A DNA stretch of 64,000 bases from contig NC_133901.1 of NCBI RefSeq assembly GCF_964199755.1, forward strand, positions 21,981,583-22,045,582, read 5' to 3'. The notes under the pieces were generated by a model. That model did no database searches. It was given only the letters and a program-made list of their open reading frames with translations, and had not been told where the DNA came from. This DNA comes from Larus michahellis (Eukaryota; Chordata; Aves; Charadriiformes; Laridae). The position numbers and the translations under genes were made by a program. How positions within the stretch are numbered: position 1 is the stretch's first letter; the number at the start of each line of letters is the position of its first letter. This document shows positions 1 through 13,300 of the stretch, piece by piece.

Positions 1-3000
1 CAAATGGTAGGCTTTGACATAAAATAATTCAACAACAAATAGAACAGACATCAAAAATGCAAAATACAGAAGGTCTACATGTTTACAAACAGCAGATGTA
101 AATAAAATATGTAAAACTAACACACATTGTGATTTTTCTCCACCTTCCTTGGGAGACCTTTCCCTCCTTTTGCTAATGGTCTGTCACGATCTGATAAGCA
201 GCTCACTAAGCTCGTCTCCTGGACTGCTCCCGGCCAAGACTGGAGGTCCCCTTCGGCGCAGCCTTCCCCTGTATTTGGCATTTCACACTCCAGACCGATC
301 AAACACTTTACGGTTGGCTCACTCATTTCAAACTTGGATCACATGTAACTTTTACAGAGGTTTTAAAACTTAACTTAACCTGTGCTGCAACGTTTAGTAC
401 GACTGTCTAAAGGACTGCAGACTATATTCTACAACATACAGAACAAACCACCTGTAGGGATATCCAATAAAGACGACTACAGGGGAAGACAAAGTGGCTT
501 TCCTGACTGCCAGGGTCATTTCTCCAGTTTACCGTCCAATGACATACACACATAAAAGATGCCACATTTCTTCCTGCGAGGTGAACTCCAGGGTCAATGC
601 AGCGAGGCTCTAATTCACCCCTCCATGAGAATAACATGCGCTAGAAATGCTTCTCTTCCTCCTGTAACTCAACCTGCTGACTGCTTTCAAACCTGTTCTG
701 TGGCATGTGGCTGCTCCAGGTCCCTTGGTGGGAAAGGAGGACAGGGAGGAGGACTCCAAGAAGCCTAAGGGGACGGAAGGCAGAAGAGGAGACGGCGGCT
801 GGAAGACTGGGAAAAGCAAGCACCCTCCTCTTTCCTGGGTGCTTGGTTTGGGCAAGGATTTGCTCGGCTAGGCAGCTCTGCCGCTCCAGCAGCACTGGGT
901 TTAGATTCTGCTTCAGCTATAACCTTTCCGAATTCGGTTAAGAGCCCTCCCAAATCAAACCTTTATAAAACAGAAAGATTCCTGAAATTCACAAGTTAGA
1001 TAAAATTTGCAAATTAGGAATTACTATCCTAAAACAGACAGCTTGGCAGAACTTGGAACTTTCCACTTAAGCCTGCTGCTGCCAGTAGGGTAACAGGCAA
1101 AATATGAGACGCTAATGAAGAAAAACTCATGGACCACATAAAAAGGGAAGTGGGATGAAAAAAGCCACACCTTCAGCTGCGGACAGAAGCCTGGGGAAAA
1201 CCAGGCTGACTGGCTGTACCTGGTGGAGAGGAAGCCACTTTTCATCATAACGTTCTCTTTTAACTTATTCTGGCTCCCTTGAAGTCTCTTTGATCTTCTG
1301 GCACTGTTTTAGTCTAGTTGAGTCCATATTCTGCTTATCTTTTACTATTTTTCATTCTTTCCTCTGATATGAAAGAATGTATTTCCCAACACAGACAGCT
1401 GTCCAGAATTTTACATCACATCTGAAAATGAACAAAATCTACTTTCATTAAGTTGTTTCTTTTAAAAAGTATGAACATCCAAATTACTCCAGCCATTAGC
1501 TGATTTTTTTTTCTCCAAAACATTTGAAGACTAAAATATTTCTCTTTTAGTTTTTGCTTTGTTTAGTGCCTTTTTTTGGAGGGAGGGACGTAAATACTGA
1601 ATTTTTCCCACCAAAATGAATAGCTATAGTGTGAACAGACATACGGTTTGGAATGCTAGACATTTAGGGTGAAATGAGAAAGACATAATAAATGGACAAG
1701 TATTGACCTAATGTATTAACAACCTAGCCACATCAGGAAGAGACAGAATAATAACAGTCTGAAGCATAGGTATTTTGGTATTCTGCTGTGGCATGGAGTC
1801 TCCACCTGGCTACTGACCTTTAATATATACACATTGGAGTTTTAGGGACTTTTAAAACAATTATGTAAAATCCAAAACAGGCTACTGTATTAAAAATCTT
1901 GATTTCCTTACTTGTTTACTCTGTTACTAAAACTGTTACTCACAGCAGCGCAGAAGCTGACAGATAAGTTTGTTAAATACTGTAGAATTTCAGCTTTAAA
2001 ATTTAAACCACCTATTTAGTCTGTATGATGCAAGCAAATAAGAAAAAAGAAAGCAAAAAACAGCAACACAAAAGTACCAGAGTAGCGTATTGCTGCCTAA
2101 CTGGCACAGAATTCTTTCTTGCTTAATCTCCATTAGGAACATTTCTGAACAATTTCCCCTAAACAATACATCCAAAGTCCACGCAATAAAAGCTGTGCCA
2201 GATCATTACAGGCACACGTGACTATAGTTACACATTGATTTTACGCTTTGCATGATGCCGAAGTCACCCTTATCTTATTACTGAAGATTTTAAATTGACC
2301 AACATACTAGCATTTAAAGGATATTTACACCATATAGTATTGATCCAGTCAACAGCCTTCTCAATAGCCTCACTTGAGTTAAATAAACTATAATCAAAAC
2401 AGTACAGCTGAGCTCAAGCTCCAAACTAAAAACATCTTGAAGCTCCTCACTTCTGATGCCTACCTAAGGATCAGAAAACCAAGCTCAATGAAGCCCTAAG
2501 TGCCCCACAAGCTCCCCTCAGCTCTGCTCTTGCTTATTGCTGCCCCTAACATGCCCAGTCCTCCCAACCTTGGCTCATTTCTCATAAGCCGGTAGCATTC
2601 CTTCAACAACATCCTCCCCACAATACAGGCATGCTTGTGCCTCCTCCTCGCAGGCTGATGGGCATCCCGCCAACAGCGAAGATGGCAAATCTGTCCAAAA
2701 TAGATCCTAAGACGTAGACGCAGGCAATGACATCCATCTTTTGTAAAAGATAATTACTCTGTTTTCTTAAATCAGTGGTTTTTCATTCCTGCAAGTGGAA
2801 TTAACTGCAGTTTCTAGGCAATAAGCAAGAAGAAATCCAGGCAGGCTATTTGCCCAAAACCTGCCCCGACTGCTGCAATGTGAGAGCAGGCCGGTGACCG
2901 CACTACAGCCGTGTGAACCGGGGAGATGGCACTCACACCTTCGGTCTCCACTCCGGGCCACACAGCCGCAGGGATGCCGCTGGCCAACCCCACAAAAAGC

Positions 3001-4619
3001 AGCACCATTTGAAGATATTCAGAACAATTATTAACTAGGTACTCGCATCCCTTCTGCCTCCTGGGCTGGGGTCTCAGAGTTATATAAACAAGTATACATG
3101 TTTATACATTTTTTGGGAGGCTGTGGAAATCCTCATTAGGTTATCACAAGGAGGAGGAGACCAAGGGAGAAGCTGAACAAGCTGCTGAGAGCTACCCCTA
3201 ATTCACTATAGCCCCAGTGTACTTTACAGTCACAAAATGCCATTTTCCCAGTCTGTTCCTTGAACACCTGGTGAAGAAACAGAGTTAAAATCCAGCCCAA
3301 TGGACTCTGGGAAAAGGTAGAGCCTCTTCTATTCTCATTTCCAGTTTGTCTTATCAGGCATCTGCAAATCCCTGCTACGTGAAGGCACCACGGTGCCCTT
3401 CCCTTGCCTCCGACCTTTCAAGAAGCAAAGTTAAAAAGCTTTGGCGGGCACACCAGAAGGTGACAGAGTTTCCCCGACTCCTCAGCCAGGGACAGACAGT
3501 GCTGATGCCCATTCCTAGTGGAGCAGGAACACTGCAGGTCTGCAGCGGCCTCACGCCCGTTCCACCAGCTCCCAGCAAAGATGCTGAGGGAAAACCCGAG
3601 CTCTGGAAGGACCGAAGATACGTGTGAGTCAGAGTCACATTTGTGAATGACTCCAAAAGAGCACGGGAGTGATTTTTTGGAAACACTGAAGCATTTCATT
3701 TAGGCGTTTTCAATAAAGAAATTATCAATTTTCCCTTTCAAAATGGCATTTTTTCATTAAGGTAAAAAAACCAACATGGATTTAATAACCTAAACATAAA
3801 AGAAGCAACCATTGTTTATGGAAGGAAGGGCCAAAGCCCAGGATGTCACAAAATGCTTTATGTTGGCCTGAAATTTAGCCTCCAGAATGAAAAAATGGAC
3901 CAAAAATTAATTCTGATATTCATCCAGGTCTTGTCATGAGACTTGGAGGAAAGGGAATGTCTGAGGTACTGCCCCTTCCCCATCCCCATCTCCTAGCCCA
4001 GTGTCTGTTGAGCTGTGAGTTTTATGCAGCCATTCCCCCGGCTCTTCTAGAGCTCAGAGCAGACAGGCAGACACTCACCCAACACTTACGTGTTCTCCTC
4101 CCAGCCTGCAGCCTTGCAAAAGACAAAGGCACAACATGGTAAATTTCCCCATTTTCTTCAAACAAAATTGATTCTGTTTCTCCTTCCCCTGCGGTTTGTG
4201 TCTATCGCTCCCCTCAAGGGACTAAGCAGAGGGTGATGACCATACAGGAGTTCCTGCGCTGGTTAACGAGCCACTGAGAACTGCAAGTGTCTGAGCAAAA
4301 CTGCCTTCAAGATCCAACGGCACACAGCAAGGCAACAACAGGCATTTACAGGCTGGAGAAGAGGGATTTTAATGCCCTCTCTTCTCAGGTCTGAAAGGAG
4401 GATAGCAGATGGACATCCTACACAAGTTCAGCAAGTCAGAGAAGAAAATAAAGACTGGTGCATAGAGTACCTGGGGTTACGTCTGTGATATTGAGAAACA
4501 TAAAACCAGGACATACTAGGCCAGAAAGACATGTCTGGCCAGAAAGGCACGTCAAGCTTGCCTTCAAACAAATGTAAATTTTCTTTTCCCATCCTGCCCC
4601 AGTGACTCTGCATGCTGTA

Positions 4620-4998
4620 TTCAGCCTGGAGAAGAGGAGGCTCCGGGGAGACCTTATAGCAGCCTTCCAGTACCTAAAGGACCTACAGAAAGGATGGGGA
4701 GGGACTCTTTATCAGGGAGTGTAGTGATAGGAGGAGGGGTAATGGTTTTAAACTGAAAGAGGGGAGATTTAGATGGATATTAGGAAGAAATTCTTTACTG
4801 TGAGGTTGGTGAGGCACTGGAACAGGTTTCCCAGAGAAGCTGTGGATGCCCCATCCCTGGAGGTGTTCCAGGCCAGGCTGGATGGGGCTTTGAGCAGCCT
4901 GGTCTAGTGGGAGATGTCCCTGCCCATGGCAGAGGGGTGGAACTAGATGATCTTTAAGGTCCCTTCCAACCCAAACCATTCTGTGATTCTATGATTCC
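4620..4998 (+). mobile_element. Truncated CR1 LINE 3' end
   Basis: The sequence starts in the 'cagcctggagaagagg' segment common to CR1 3' ends. It continues through the conserved segments around 'aggcactggaacagg' and 'ggaggtgttccaggcc', and ends with 'ccattctgtgattctatg', the short tandem tail of avian CR1. Only the 3' end is present, as is usual for 5'-truncated LINE copies. It is oriented antisense to the presumed AP1S3 transcript. It shares a long nearly identical middle section with the copy at 33305-33729, so the two belong to the same subfamily. Confidence 0.93.
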
Positions 4999-7900
4999 TG
5001 CTCACAAAGTACCATTTGTGCAGGACTGCACTTTGCACCTCTCTAAACTGCAACATCTGCAAAAATGCAAAGGCCTAGTGGCCACTGGAGAAAGCATACA
5101 TGCAATGCAGCCAAGTAAATGCAGATGACAGCCTGTAGGAACAGGACAGCAGCGAAATGAATGGGCAGGGATGGTAATTAGTAGCTATGCATATGTGATA
5201 CAGAAAGAATTCTTTTTACAGGAGCAGTATGGTTTTAATTTAGGCATCACTGGAAAGACTACAACTGGCTGACACAAATGCTTGATGTATATGCCAAAGC
5301 ATAAATCTTGTAAGTACTTCGGGGAGGAGAAGCTCTACCTGCCCTCCCTGACCCATTAGTTTCCTCAGTCCTTTCATCGTTTTCTCCCTTTGCTGCTCTT
5401 GCACATAACTGATGTCTCTGGATGGCAGAAGGTCTACAGGATGGTTTATAAAGCATGGAATTTTGAAGTAATTAAAGATACAGAAAAGCAGCAAATATTT
5501 TACATGGTCCACACACTCGGCATCATTTTCTTGCCTCCTCCCCATTACCCCTCCAGCCCTCTTCCCTGCATTTGCCTACCTCAGATGCCATGGCTTTCTC
5601 CAAAGCCCTCCTGGCACTCCACATCCTATCAACTCCTGGCTCTGAGACACGCCTACAATTTCCATATTTGTGAGTGAAAATATTAAAAAAAAAAAAAAAA
5701 ATTACTTAAGCAAAGAATCAGCAAATGATCTATCATAAAATTTCTTTTGCTTTCTGGAAATGAGCTTATTACCCACAGACAGTAAAGTGTGCATCGCAGT
5801 TACTGCACAGCCAGTCAGTCCAGAGCAGCCTCTAGTGTAACAGTGACAATCTGTAATGATACTGAGTACTTGAGAGGGGACATCCAAAATTGGAAGAGGA
5901 TCACATCAACACTCAAAGATTACAGACTTCATGAGAAGAACCCTAAAAAACATTTCTCCCAGCAAATCCCACAAAATGGTATTCAAAAGTCCAACTGAAT
6001 GACAGGGAGTAACTGAATACCAGGTTATGGATCACCCTCTGGCGCAGTACTCTGACGTGATAACTTTCAGAAGTGGGGAGCATAAACAACAGGGCATGCA
6101 TAAAATCATTCTGGTGGTCCTGCCTCTAGGAATCACAGGTTTAAGGATACAAAGCCAGAAACTGCATCCAGACAACCCACCTGTGGACCCATCCTCCATG
6201 AGCTGCCTAGTTACTAGGATACCTACAACACCCTCAGCAGTGGATTAAAAACATTCGTCTACACTGGGTAAAAAAGCATTCCCTTTTGTTTTATTTACAT
6301 TTAGTGCCTAAAAATTTCACAGGATGTACCCTGACTCTTCTTGTAGCAACCATTCTTTATAGCGTTCATGATTTCATGCATTTCTACCAATTCCCCCCCA
6401 GTCATCTCTTTCCAAGCTGAAAAGTCTATCTACTTAGGATCTTCTAAAAAAAAAAACCGCCATTCCATTACCATTATCTACTGCCACACTAACAGTTCAC
6501 TACAAGATAAATAAGCAAAGAAATACCACATGGACTTTTTTTTTTTTTTCCATGTAGAACAGTTGCCTCGAACAAGAATTTTTTATTTGTCATTTTCTCT
6601 CCTTCCCTCATCTATTCTAACCTGCTGCCCATCTTGTCTTTCAGAGGTAAATGCCTAGAGGCAAAGTTCATCCTCTTTGCTAGGCAAATACACAGCTGTA
6701 CCACAGAGTGGATAAAAGCGGTTCTTCAAACTGCAGATAGTAGATTCTGTGCAGCATTGAAAAATATCTTTTGCAGATCTGTGTCCATTTTAACAATTAA
6801 GAGCATTGAGACTGTTGGTGAGGTCAATTTTCAGAATAGCTGAAAGTTCATTTCCAAACACCAGGCAGGTGTCAGCAGCTGCAGTTACTTCCACTAGTAT
6901 TTCCACGCAAGCTTCTAGACCAGTGGCTGGTATCAAATGTCTTGCTAAGTGGAACCAGTGCTTAGCAACTCCTTTTCTGTTCAGGCCAAGTACATTTTAA
7001 GAGCCCCTGTGCTCGGTGGGATTCTTTTGATCTTTCCCCAGGGTTTCAGAGCATGCCCACAAGTACTAATTTTTCTCACCGTACGGATGAGCAGCACAGG
7101 TCGGAGGGAAGCAGGCCCTTTACTATGCAGGCAACAATTCTACACTCAAAGCTACGCAAACAGAGTCATGTACTGTCACAAAAGTAATACTGATAACACT
7201 GAGGTGGCAGTAGAATCCAGGTGTTGCAACACTTCCAGGCATGAAAGGCTATAGCAACACATGTCCTGGGGGAAACTAATAATTTTATCCTCTCTGCTCT
7301 CTCCCCATTCTTCAACTTTGTTGAGACAGCAATCCTTCAGGACATGTTTCTCTGCTGCACCTATATATGTCAGGGAGCAGAACTAAGTCTCCGTTGTAAA
7401 AAGTCTTCCTTTTTTTTTTTTTTAACATGTCACAAAGTAGCAGCCGGGCAGAAAAGCTATCTTTCTCAGCAGGATGTGAAGTTAGCTTCGCTAAACAGAC
7501 TCTTTCCTGAAACTTCTCTGGAAATCTGCATCAGAGCAAACTATTGAAGCAACCCTCTTGCTAAGACACTGTACCCTTTGCACAAGAACCTTCCAGTCAG
7601 ATCTCAAAACACAGAAAAAAGGTGGCAAGCACAACTATGTCATTCCAAACCAGAGGAACTGATCTACGGAGAGTTTAAATGACCTGTTGAAAGTTCTTCA
7701 GTCGCGAGCCTGAATAAGGCTTATTCTTGGTTTGTAACCCAGTACCCTTATTTCTTGACACGTTACGCAGTGCAACAACCCCTTCACAGAGACTGGATGA
7801 CAGACAGAGGAATTTTAAGCAAAAGAGTACCCTGACAAAAGCACCCTTTCATCAGCACTGGCTCAACAACAGGAGAATGGGGTAAGGCTGAGAGCACTAG

Positions 7901-9517
7901 TTAATGTAGTAACGCCAGCAAGAGTTTGTACTATGGCCTCAGAAAAGCAAAAAAGAAAAGTTATTAATGGTAAGAATGCACACTCACCTTATAAAATTGT
8001 AACAATCAATACCGCAGACAGTCTCCAAATTGTGAATAAGCAGCACTGCTGTAAGCAGCGCTCCCCTGGGACCATCGTGAGTGCTTTGAAAATCGGCATT
8101 TGTGAAGTGCGTGCATCAGGGAGAGTTCTGAGATCAGCTTCCCTGAAATCAGCTCCCATATTTACTGACCTTCAAGGGCAGAATAGGAACTCCAGTTGTT
8201 TACATAAGCTTTACCCGAGGGAAGTAGACATGTAGGGCTGTCTCGGGGTGTAACCAGAAAGGTTATAGCTTTATGGGGACTTCACATAGGGAGACTGCGT
8301 AAATTCGTCACTGTGCATATTCTATTTGCAAAGGTAATGACAGGTAGACCTTTCTAAATACGCTAGACTAACACATATTTAGCATTCTGGCTAAACCACT
8401 GAAAAGAAACAACACAGCTCTGCCTTTGAGGATAGAGACAAACAACAAAACTTGGCCTCGGATGAAGGAGCTGCGAGACTCCCGTTCAGCTGCACTGCTG
8501 GTAACTGATGCTACAGATGCACACAATAGGCAAACTGTGCAAGACGGCAGCTCAGGGCATGCTGGCAGAACCTGCCCCAACTCTGAATTATCAAGCACCG
8601 AGATGGTTTCTCAATTAAGAGGCATCACTGACCATCTTACTGCTTGAGAGCCTGCAGTCCTCCTTGGGGAAAATCTAGCCATTACTCTGAGGATGTTGGT
8701 CATCAAGCTTAACAAAAGAGAATAACCACAGCAACCTTTTCTCATCCCAGCGAACCACCACCAAGCACAGCATTGGAGAGCCACAGGGCCTCCCTCCCAG
8801 GATCCAGCCTCCCAGGTTCCTTCCAAGCTAAAACTAGCCACTGCTACCACCTCTCCCCAGGCATGGAGCCGGGTCCGACATGCAGACTGGTTGCCAACAG
8901 ACAACATACAAGGGAAAAAACCAGACCCATACGCTCTATCACAGATGCATTACTTGATGGAAAGGCAGAGCGAAGTTTCTACAACCCCCCTGGGACCAGG
9001 CAGGGGGGCAGAGGCACCCGAGCTGGAGGCAAGGTGGCCATCCAAGCTCTCCACTTACCCAGCACCAGGGAATACAGGTGGGGAAAAGCTCTTACCAAGA
9101 CAATCCACTGCCCAACACTGCTCCACTGTGACACCAGAGCCAGCCGAAAGCCACAGATCCACATGAAACCACATTCGATCCTTCTCCAGGCACTGGAGCA
9201 GACTTGAACCTCGGCTCCTCAGGTTACAGGAAGACTTTATAAAACCTCTCTCTGTAACAGCCTTGTTTTCCTGGTTGGCTGGGAAAGGCTACCAGCCTGA
9301 CCCAGGCTCACCCCAAGGGTCAGAAGACAGAAAGGAAAAGAACGTAACTTTCATTTCCCCAAAGCAGGTGCAAACCTTGTTCAAACCCACTTGGAAACAG
9401 CATTTCTGCGTCTCGGAGCAGCCGGCACATCTCTAAGCAGGCAGGCTGGCATGCGCTTTCCCAAAGAACACACTTTACCTCTATGTAAAGCTAACTCGCA
9501 CTATTCCCGCCGAACGA

Positions 9518-9541
9518 TTTTTTTTTTTTTTTTTTTTTTTT
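9518..9541. repeat. Poly-T tract
   Basis: An uninterrupted run of 24 T lies at the downstream edge of the AP1S3 CpG island. On the minus strand it is poly-A. No LINE or retrogene body is visible next to it, so it is best treated as a simple repeat. Confidence 0.95.
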
Positions 9542-9943
9542 CAAAAAACTAAGCCGAGTTTCTTTTTTCCGACCCCGAAGGAGCCGCTGGCGACCCGTTT
9601 GGAGACGGCCCCCTCCCCACCCTGACCAGGGCAGGGGGGTTCGGCCGGCTGCGCCCTTCCCGGGCCCGGCCCGGCCCCTCCGCGGGGACTTTGCCTTTCC
9701 AGCAACCGCTCCTGTTTGCTCTCGGCCCCGGGCACACCGCCGTCCAGCCCGGCCCCGCGGCGGGTCTCCCCCGGCCCATCCCGGCGGGTCTGAGGGGACG
9801 GGGCGGCTCCGCTCCGCCCTGCCTCCCGACAGCACAGGGAAGGCTCCCGTCGAGGGGGGCTCCGCCGCCGGCCCGGCCCGGCCCGCGGGGGGCGAACGGC
9901 GGGGCAGGGGGCGGCCGCTCCCGCCCGGCCCCGTCCCACTTAC

Positions 9944-9946
9944 CAT
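9944..9946 (-). CDS. AP1S3: AP-1 complex subunit sigma-3, exon 1 (start codon only)
   Basis: On the minus strand the CpG island contains GCCATG|GTAAGT: a start codon immediately followed by a strong splice donor. A first coding exon carrying only the initiator Met agrees with AP-1 sigma genes, where the conserved HFILLFSRQGK-type core begins in exon 2. Gene order supports the call: in human, AP1S3 lies directly downstream of WDFY1 on the same strand, with its 5' end facing the WDFY1 3' end, exactly as here. AP1S3 is the small sigma subunit of the clathrin adaptor AP-1 at the trans-Golgi and endosomes, recognising dileucine sorting signals. No other exon is in the window, so identity rests on synteny and exon shape; another gene with an ATG-only exon is possible. 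Confidence 0.55.
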
Positions 9947-10056
9947 GGCGTGGCGGCAGGCTGGGAGCCGGCCCGGCCCGGCTGGCTGCCGGCCGCCTCC
10001 CTCCCGCCCTGCCTGCCTCCGCCCCGCGGCAGGTGAGGCCTCGGCCGCACCGCGCC

Positions 10057-10086
10057 TTCCCACAATGCCCCGAAAGGGAACTCCCC
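10057..10086. promoter_or_regulatory. ZNF143-like and NF-kB-like sites in the AP1S3 promoter
   Basis: The plus strand at 10057-10071 reads TTCCCACAATGCCCC, close to the ZNF143/SBS consensus YYCCCAHAATGC. Five bases further, 10076-10085 reads on the minus strand GGGAGTTCCC, a full match to the NF-kB consensus GGGRNWYYCC. Both lie just upstream of the presumed first exon. Function is inferred from motif identity and position only. Confidence 0.5.
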
Positions 10087-10340
10087 GGGCGCCTCCTCCC
10101 CGGCCGGGGCCGGGGAGCAGGAGCGCGGGCCGGTGAGGGGGGAGGGGGCTGCCCACGCTCCTCCCGCCCGGCGCGGTGGGCACAAGGCGGCTGCCGGGCC
10201 GTCGGGCTTCCCCCGTCTGCGGCCTGGCGGTGAGAGGCCGTCGACGGAGGGCTGCCTGCCGCTGCTCCCCCGTCCTCGGCGCCCCCGAGAAGGGAAGCGG
10301 AACGGGGGCAGCAGGGCAGGTTGTTGACAGAGCGGGGTAC

Positions 10341-13300
10341 AGGGGGAAGGGACTCCCCGCAGAGTGCTCGATTCCAGGGAGCGGGGGCTGCGGAGACCCT
10401 GTCTGCACAGGGGTGACCGCTGCTGTCACCATGTACCTGTGGTAACCGCTCAAAGGACACCTTTCTCGCCACAGCAAAACCCGAGTTCAATAAAGACGCA
10501 GTTCATGCCCTCCTCTGGCTGTAGCTGCTCCCCTGCCAAGCATTCATACTCTAAAGACGCTCCGGTGGAGCTACAGGCATGATTGCGCTGCGGCCCATCT
10601 CCATCAAAATGAAACTGGGATAGTTCAAATACCTTAAATGGCTGGGCTTTGCTAACCTGTGCTTTTTGGCGGAGCCGGATGGAAGAGCAAGACATGAGCA
10701 GCTCTGCTGGTAGACTGGCAAATCCCTGTAACCTCTGGCAGGGATTTGCTGATAAGCAGCCGGTGCCAAAGGAATGTGCAACATCCACAGACTCAGCACT
10801 TGAATCCGAAGCTCTAAATCCAAGCCTGAGGCTTCTCAAGCTCTTACCAGGAGTCTGATCCAGAGGCAAACTACCACATGAGCATAAAACGTGAAAACTT
10901 TGGATGTTTACGTCCCATGTTTTTAGTCTAAAAGAGAGAGGCTCCCCAGCACACTGCATGCATCTATCCCCGAGGGTGGTGTGTCTGGATTCGGGATACA
11001 GATCCCACCTGCTCTGTGCAGAGCCATGCCCTGCTTTTGTGTGCAGCGCTAGCTGCATCTGCGCCATCAGTAAGAAAGGAAAAGCCGAAGGAGCTCAGGG
11101 ACTCCAGGGGACACTGGTGTCAATGGCTGACACCAGCAGAACCCCTCTTCAGCCTCTGGCTACAGCAATGGAGGAGAGATCCCTTGGTCAAAAGCAATTG
11201 TGTGTGCACGGCTGAGAGGGCAACTGGGCTGAAATCCAGCTGGAAATGCTTGTTTGCATGAGCAGAAAGCATATGCAGGGGTGTGCTCCTTACGCTCATT
11301 TAACAGCGTGGAAGTAATTTCCACTTTTCCCTAAGCATGCCTACTCCTCTCTGCCTCCGTAAGCTTTGATTGGTTTATACAGACACGCTGTTCACAGAGC
11401 CCTCCACTGCTGCTTGCTCACTCCTGGTTTCTGCATGTTCCAGCCCCGTCCCGCCAAGCAGGACAATGTGTGCTGTGCTGCGATGCTGCCCAGTGCTCTG
11501 CTTTCACTTCTGGAGTGCACAACACAAGAAGTACGAGTCCCAGCTGCCCACAAATCCCACTGATATTTAATCTGCTCACTTGCCTCTGGCCTCTGTCGCT
11601 TCCCGAGCACACATCCCACTGATACTTCATCTGCTCGCTTGCCTCTGTCCTCTGTTGCTTCCTGAGCACACATCCCAGGCCCATAAAGCAGCACTATCTA
11701 CAGACCATATGAAGATGCTGGCCCTTTACTGCACAGCCATGGTGCAGCACACGCTGCCAGACAGCACTGGCCTCACTGGTTTGCTGGGGCACCATCCTGC
11801 CTTCAGTGAGCCTGCCAAACACATGCTTACTGCTATCAGCACCTGATAAAGTAGACCAAAATTGCTAGGTTCTCCAAAAGATAGCTGGGATGAGTAAACA
11901 GGCCACCCGAAGTGCCACAGTACCCATGCTGCCTTCCCCAGGAGGTAACATCTGGCGTCCCCACAACCACTGTCGCATTCCTGTCCCTTGTAGCTCTACC
12001 TGCTGTGGCCTATGCAGAACAACAAGGAGCTGGCTCTGCACTTAAACCCCAAACACTCCCCGCTGTTTGTGCACGGGGAGTGTCCATAGATACCACTGCA
12101 GTGTTGGGAAAGCTACATCTCTGTGTACACTAGGAATGGATTTGCCTAACACACAAGAATGTGGACACCACAGAGCAGTTCAACTAGAGATGCAGGGTAT
12201 CAATAATTTCATCTCCAAAATTGATTAAAAAAAGTGTTTCATGAAAACAACTCTCTTCAGCAGCCTACATCTTGCCTAGCTATGTAATATATTCTGATGA
12301 TGGACAATAATTTTTTTTGCTTAACAGTCTTTTCCCAGTAATCTTATCTTTTCTGTGCAAAGACCCTACTTAATTAGGCCCAAGAACTCAAGAGAACTAA
12401 CCTGCTCTTTTGTGGTTTTGCAAGTACATTAGAAAAAAAAGCAGCAGCAGCAAACATACAGTGCACATTAACAGTGGTGGCCAACAGCCCATTATGTCCA
12501 ATCTTGCAGGTTAGCAGAAAGAATTTTGCTGCCCTACAGAAACAAGGCTGCAGATACAGGATCCTGCCCAAGTTAGATGCTTTCCAGCCCAGAAAGCTAG
12601 GCTGTACTTAATGACTGTCTAACTAGAAGTAGTAAGAAGCTGGAATTCCCCACCCCCCTCTGCCACTGGCACAATGTGCCTGCATGATGTTCTGATGAAG
12701 AAGATAGCTCAAACTTCCCAGGTAGGAGCTGCTGATGGTTATCGATGCCAGCAAGGGAAGTGGGGGAGGCTGCTGTGGCACGCAGTTGTGCCAGGTGAAC
12801 TGGTGGGGTGATCTCATGCCAGAAAAATGCCATACCATGGACTCCTTCGGGTCCTTCCCTTAGGCCCAGTGAATTAATCTGAACACAAAAGCTTGCAAAG
12901 CAATGCAAATGTATTTCTCTAACTCCAAACAGGCTGCAAAAGGCTTTGAGACCCTTCACTTTTGGCTCCTGTGTCTGCCTGGAGAAAAAGGCTCATATTG
13001 CTTCCTTGAGGGCCTTCTGAAAACAAAATATAACATGCTTTCTTCCTTCTAAAAAACTGCAAAAAAAAAAATCATTCTGAAAAAACATCCCGCCTTTTTA
13101 TTGCGGAAAGAAGCCTTTTTACTGATACTGAGTACCACAACAAAGGAAGCAGAACACTGGTCATTTACACTAATTCTAGCCTTGATGTGATTTTTCAGCG
13201 CCTAAACGGAGCTGCTGCCAGGCACCCAGAGCCCTGTGCAAACCAAAGAATTCAGGCTGATGCACACTCCACTTGGTGATTTTACAGGAGACTGCTGTGC

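Larger units (their letters stand above)
1..9943 (-). other. AP1S3: Presumed AP1S3 intron 1 (partial)
   Basis: This AT-rich stretch lies downstream, on the minus strand, of a CpG-island exon that ends ATG|GTAAGT. I searched the minus strand for AP-1 sigma coding exons and found none, so the following exons should lie below position 1. The stretch holds one CR1 element (4620-4998), several homopolymer runs (for example A-runs near 5684-5700 and 6450, T-runs near 6537 and 7410), and short chance ORFs. The first 900 bases are somewhat GC-richer than the rest. Assignment as an intron depends on the AP1S3 call. Confidence 0.5.
9560..10340. promoter_or_regulatory. AP1S3: CpG-island promoter of AP1S3 (presumed)
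   Basis: The stretch is very GC-rich and dense in CpG, flanked on both sides by AT-rich DNA. It covers the exon ending ATG|GTAAGT on the minus strand and the sequence just upstream. There is no TATA box. A ZNF143-like site and an NF-kB-like site lie about 110-140 bases upstream of the ATG. Long ORFs crossing the island in several frames are a by-product of low stop-codon density and are not annotated. Confidence 0.8.

Noticed and set aside
117-326. 69-codon minus-strand ORF starting MSEPTVKC
   Set aside because: It looks protein-like in composition but matches no AP-1 sigma sequence, and no flanking splice signals define an exon.
4683-4979. 98-codon minus-strand ORF
   Set aside because: It is the antisense of the CR1 3' end; the same peptide pattern recurs at the other CR1 copies.
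8773-9207. 144-codon plus-strand ORF
   Set aside because: No domain, no splice context and ordinary composition; compatible with chance inside the presumed intron.
9491-10490. Minus-strand ORFs of 328 and 313 codons across the AP1S3 CpG island
   Set aside because: Composition is GC-driven and one ends in a poly-Lys run translated from the poly-T tract.
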